This document shows positions 61,216 to 64,000 of a stretch of DNA of 64,000 nt, piece after piece. Source of the stretch: Oscillospiraceae bacterium (GTDB lineage: Bacteria > Bacillota > Clostridia > Oscillospirales > Ruminococcaceae); the NCBI GenBank assembly GCA_021199355.1, contig JAJQIF010000011.1:31284-95283 (forward strand). The letters run 5' to 3'. Each line of letters opens with the position of its first letter. Within the stretch, counting starts at the first letter, position 1. Under the pieces are notes generated by a model. It had not been told where the DNA came from. It ran no database searches and worked only from the letters and a program-made list of their open reading frames with translations. Position numbers and translations under genes: made by a program.

Positions 61216-62421
61216 ATGAATGTAATTTTTATTTCGCCCAACTTTCCGTCGCATTTCTATAATTTCTGTGACCGCCTGAAAGCTCTTGGGGCAAATGTGT
61301 TCGGAATCGGCGATTGCCCATGGAACGACCTCGGCGACAACTGCCGCAATTCTTTGACTGACTATTACTATCTGCCCAGTCTGGAAAGATATGATGATGT
61401 TTATCGTGCAGTAGCCCTTTACATATCCAAGTATGGTCGGATAGACTATATCGAAAGTCAGAATGAATATTGGTTAGAGCTTGAAGCCCGACTGCGCGCT
61501 GATTTCAATGTCCGCTCCGGCTATCTGCCGGAGGAGCTCGAAAACGTCAAGCTAAAGTCACGGATGAAGGCGGGATATTCAAGAGCCGGTGTCATAACAG
61601 CGAGATATGTTCCGGCAGATTGTGCGGATATATGCCGACAGTTCGTTTCTCAGGTGGGCTATCCTGTAATCGTCAAGCCGGACAATGGTGTGGGTGCGGC
61701 GAACACATGGAAGCTCAGTTCCGATGATGAGCTTGAGAGGTTTATCTCCGGCAAGCCTGAACAGCCGTACATTATGGAGGAGTTTGTACCCGGTCATATC
61801 GAAACATTTGACGGAATCACCGACAGCAGAGGCAATATCCTGTTCTGTTCAGGTCAGGTCATGGCTGTCACACCGCTGGATATGCTCCTTGGTAACGGAG
61901 AAAACGTGAGCTATACTCAAAATGTTCAGCAGACAGATCTGAGTGAGATAGGACCGCGGGTAGTTGCCGCTTTTGGGCTACGCAACCGATTCTTTCATTT
62001 TGAATTTTTCCGTCTGGATGTTGATAAGCCGGGGTTAGGAAGCAAGGGAGACATTGTCGGACTCGAAGCGAACATGCGTGCACCGGGCGGATATATCCCG
62101 GACAAAATGAACTATGCCTATAATGTAGACGTTTATCAGATATGGGCTGAAAGCCTTATGTTTGATGAAAACCGCTCTTTCCCGGAATACCATTTTCAAT
62201 CCTATGTGACCCATTTCGCGCAGAGTGACAGGGAGAGCTATGAGCATTCCCGGGACGAAGTATTTGGCAGGTACGGGAACAGAATACTTCTGGAAAATGC
62301 GCCGCCGTCATCCATCTCCGGCGGTATGGGCAGTCACGTCTATCTTATTCGTGCCGATTCGACAGATGAGATATGGGAACAGGCGGAATTTATACTTTCC
62401 CATAAGTCTGAACAGTCATGA
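61216..62421 (+). CDS. ATP-grasp ligase of unknown substrate
   Basis: A 401-residue ATP-grasp enzyme. An N-terminal Rossmann-like part (MNVIFISPNFPSHFYNFCDRL) precedes the grasp domain: YPVIVKPDNGVGAANTWKL (ATP-binding Lys), PYIMEEFVPGHIETFDGI, and the metal-site end FFHFEFFRLD... VGLEANMRAPGGYIPDKMNYA. It resembles carbamoyl-phosphate/biotin-carboxylase-like peptide ligases, not classical GshB. ATG 61216 follows AAGGAGTTGAAACAC. It likely joins a carboxylate to an amine or thiol-containing partner, perhaps the gamma-glutamylcysteine made by the next gene. Confidence 0.82.
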   Translation: MNVIFISPNFPSHFYNFCDRLKALGANVFGIGDCPWNDLGDNCRNSLTDYYYLPSLERYDDVYRAVALYISKYGRIDYIESQNEYWLELEARLRADFNVRSGYLPEELENVKLKSRMKAGYSRAGVITARYVPADCADICRQFVSQVGYPVIVKPDNGVGAANTWKLSSDDELERFISGKPEQPYIMEEFVPGHIETFDGITDSRGNILFCSGQVMAVTPLDMLLGNGENVSYTQNVQQTDLSEIGPRVVAAFGLRNRFFHFEFFRLDVDKPGLGSKGDIVGLEANMRAPGGYIPDKMNYAYNVDVYQIWAESLMFDENRSFPEYHFQSYVTHFAQSDRESYEHSRDEVFGRYGNRILLENAPPSSISGGMGSHVYLIRADSTDEIWEQAEFILSHKSEQS

Positions 62422-62437
62422 AAGGAGTGGCACCGAA

Positions 62438-63718
62438 ATGCTACACATTGATACGCCGGAACTACGCAAGCTATTGCTCTCCGGCAATTTCGGACTGGAG
62501 AAAGAGGGTCTTCGCGTGGACGAAAACGGATTTATGGCTCACACGAGACATCCTTTTCCGGGTAACAAGCATATAGTCAGAGACTTCTGTGAAAATCAGA
62601 CTGAAATAAATACACCCGTCTGCGTTGGCTATCATGCCGCAGTTGAGAGCCTGAAGGAATACACCCGTGAAATTCACAGAACCTTGGCTTCGCTTGAGAC
62701 CGGGGAATATCTCTGGCCATTCTCCAATCCATCGTATATCCGAAATGAAGATGACATACCGGTGGCGCAATTCGGCGGAGTGGAATCTTCGAAAACCTCA
62801 TATCGAGATTACCTGTCACATAGATACGGGCGGTATAAGATGGCATTATCCGGCATTCATGTGAACTACTCTTTTAACGAAGAGCTTCTGAGGGCGGATT
62901 TTCAGCGCAGTGGATTTGAAAGCTTTACAGAATATAAAAACGATCTTTATCTGATGTTAGCCCGTAGAGTTGTGGCATACGGTTGGATTTTAGTGTCGAT
63001 AACGGCGGCAAGCCCCTTGCTCGATAGCTCATATGTGGAAAAGAACGTATTTGACGGCGACGTCTTTCAGGGACTTGCTTCCGTTCGATGCAGTGAACTT
63101 GGGTACTGGAATGCCTTCGTGCCTATCTTCGATTATTCGAATATCACTTCCTATACAGAAAGCATCCGTAGATACGTCCGTGATGGCTGGCTGATGGCTC
63201 CGACAGAGCTCTATTATCCCGTTCGCCTTAAGCCGGCAGGGCTGAACCGGCTCGATACTCTTGAAGCAAACGGCGTTGATCACATTGAGCTTCGCATGTT
63301 TGACCTCAATCCTCTGGTTTATGCCGGCGTAGAAGAAAAGGATGTTGCTTTTGCAGAATTACTGCTTGGCTGGCTTGCCGCCTCTCCGGATCAACCTGTA
63401 TCCGAAAAGGATCAGATACAGGCAGTGCAGAATTTCAAGAATGCGGCGCACTACGACCTGAAAACTGTCAATCTTGTTACGCCTGCGGGTGAATTTTTCT
63501 CCATTGCTCATGCCGCACGAAATCTTATAGGCTTTATGAGAGATTTTTACTGCGATTATCCGTCTGAAGTACTCGAAATTCTGGACTTTGAGGAAGCAAA
63601 ATTTATAGATGCTGAGAACCGCTACGCATGGAAAATCCGCAAAGAATTTTCCGGCGGGTTTGCAAAGAAAGGTCTTGAGCTCGCAAAAAGGCGAAGGGAG
63701 GAGTCTTTTTATGTGTGA
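62438..63718 (+). CDS. gshA: Glutamate--cysteine ligase
   Basis: A 426-residue gamma-glutamylcysteine synthetase related to the GshF N-terminal half and E. coli GshA. It has GNFGLEKEGLRVDENGF, DFCENQTEINTPVC, SGIHVNYSFNEELL and AASPLLDSSYV with a late DHIELRMFDLNPL. ATG 62438 follows GAAAGGAGTGGCACCGAA; a longer frame from 62225 runs through the ATP-grasp gene. It makes gamma-Glu-Cys from Glu, Cys and ATP. No gshB-like partner is clear, and it overlaps the amidotransferase by 8 bases. Confidence 0.92.
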   Translation: MLHIDTPELRKLLLSGNFGLEKEGLRVDENGFMAHTRHPFPGNKHIVRDFCENQTEINTPVCVGYHAAVESLKEYTREIHRTLASLETGEYLWPFSNPSYIRNEDDIPVAQFGGVESSKTSYRDYLSHRYGRYKMALSGIHVNYSFNEELLRADFQRSGFESFTEYKNDLYLMLARRVVAYGWILVSITAASPLLDSSYVEKNVFDGDVFQGLASVRCSELGYWNAFVPIFDYSNITSYTESIRRYVRDGWLMAPTELYYPVRLKPAGLNRLDTLEANGVDHIELRMFDLNPLVYAGVEEKDVAFAELLLGWLAASPDQPVSEKDQIQAVQNFKNAAHYDLKTVNLVTPAGEFFSIAHAARNLIGFMRDFYCDYPSEVLEILDFEEAKFIDAENRYAWKIRKEFSGGFAKKGLELAKRRREESFYV

Positions 63719-64000
63719 GCTGTTCGGTGTGAGTGCCGCAACACATATTGATGTGACTGACCTGCTCAGGGAATTCTTCTCGCACAGTGTGCGCCATCCG
63801 AACGGGTGGGGGCTTGCGACCTTTTATGGGAATTCGACCTCACTCGAAAAGGAGCCGGTTACTGCGGCAGACAGTGAATACCTCAGGCATAGGCTGTCAC
63901 ACAAAATCGAAACCTGCGCCATGATTGCTCATATCCGAAAAGCGACCGTCGGCACAATGGATTATGAAAACTGCCATCCTTTTGTGCTGAGGGACTTAAG
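63711..64000 (+). CDS. Class II glutamine amidotransferase, EgtC/YafJ-like (3' truncated)
   Basis: The first 96 residues are visible; the window ends inside the gene. After Met comes Cys2, the Ntn nucleophile (MCELFGVSA), then HPNGWGLATFYGN and AHIRKATVGTMDYENCHPF, features of the YafJ/EgtC branch. In ergothioneine synthesis EgtC removes the glutamate from a gamma-glutamylcysteine adduct. Next to gshA and an ATP-grasp ligase a similar gamma-glutamyl hydrolase step is plausible. ATG 63711 follows GAAGGGAGGAGTCTTTTT. Confidence 0.85.
   Translation, partial: MCELFGVSAATHIDVTDLLREFFSHSVRHPNGWGLATFYGNSTSLEKEPVTAADSEYLRHRLSHKIETCAMIAHIRKATVGTMDYENCHPFVLRDL

Overview
The window looks like a chromosomal segment of a low-to-mid GC Gram-positive bacterium of the Clostridia, most likely an Oscillospirales/Ruminococcaceae-type gut or rumen anaerobe. 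The signs are strong AGGAGG ribosome sites, many TTGACA-N17-TATAAT promoters, a Firmicute-type nusA-ylxR-ylxQ-infB operon, a MurE with the meso-diaminopimelate motif, a secreted GH5 cellulase and dispersed AGGGGAGC-type repeats. Genus cannot be fixed from sequence alone.

Layout. 0-3.1 kb: the end of a ClC chloride channel, a CPA2 antiporter and a PfkB sugar-phosphate kinase. 3.15-3.46 kb: a convergent pair of promoters around a tiny hydrophobic ORF, read here as a type I toxin-antitoxin locus. 3.6-12.9 kb: a translation operon rimP-nusA-ylxR-ylxQ-infB-rbfA-nrnA-truB-ribF, then gltX. 13-17.8 kb: a Gld-like ABC exporter operon (ATPase, permease, GldG-like protein, DUF4340 protein). 18.2-19.05 kb: a type III ToxIN/CptIN toxin-antitoxin locus with a three-copy RNA repeat array. 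19.5-22.5 kb: ppx-ppk polyphosphate genes. 23.4-24.1 kb: a PIN-domain toxin with a small partner. 24.3-25.2 kb: an EamA-type transporter. 25.4-30.2 kb (minus strand): argC-GNAT-argJ-argB-argD. 30.5-43.4 kb: a division and cell wall cluster mraZ-rsmH-ftsL-pbp-murE-mraY-ftsW-murG-murA-ftsQ-ftsZ that lacks ftsA, murC, murD and murF. 43.6-49.7 kb: a sigma factor, a zinc-ribbon protein, a DUF1858 protein, trmK, a Nif3-like gene, a GH5 cellulase, rqcH and a small membrane protein. 49.8 kb: tRNA-Leu(CAA).

50.2-64 kb is a sulfur and thiol region with a more A/T-rich appearance: metY behind a cysteine-rich leader peptide, a divergent metE-metF, a minus-strand operon (cystathionine synthase/lyase, MalY-type beta-lyase, TcdA-like E1 enzyme, DUF2318 lipoprotein, HMA-SafE-cupredoxin fusion), and a divergent plus-strand operon (esterase, ATP-grasp ligase, glutamate-cysteine ligase, EgtC/YafJ-like amidotransferase cut by the window end). 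A similar 19-bp palindrome sits in both of these divergent promoters, suggesting one shared regulator.

The most notable signals are: the ToxIN-type array with a compensatory base change; the metY leader peptide ending in Cys-Val-His-Cys-Cys-Cys, whose cysteine codons can pair with the metY ribosome site; the gamma-glutamyl/ATP-grasp cluster; the convergent type I locus; five GTG repeats phased at about 10 bp over the mraZ promoter; and two families of dispersed palindromic repeats, one of which supplies the rsmH stop codon.
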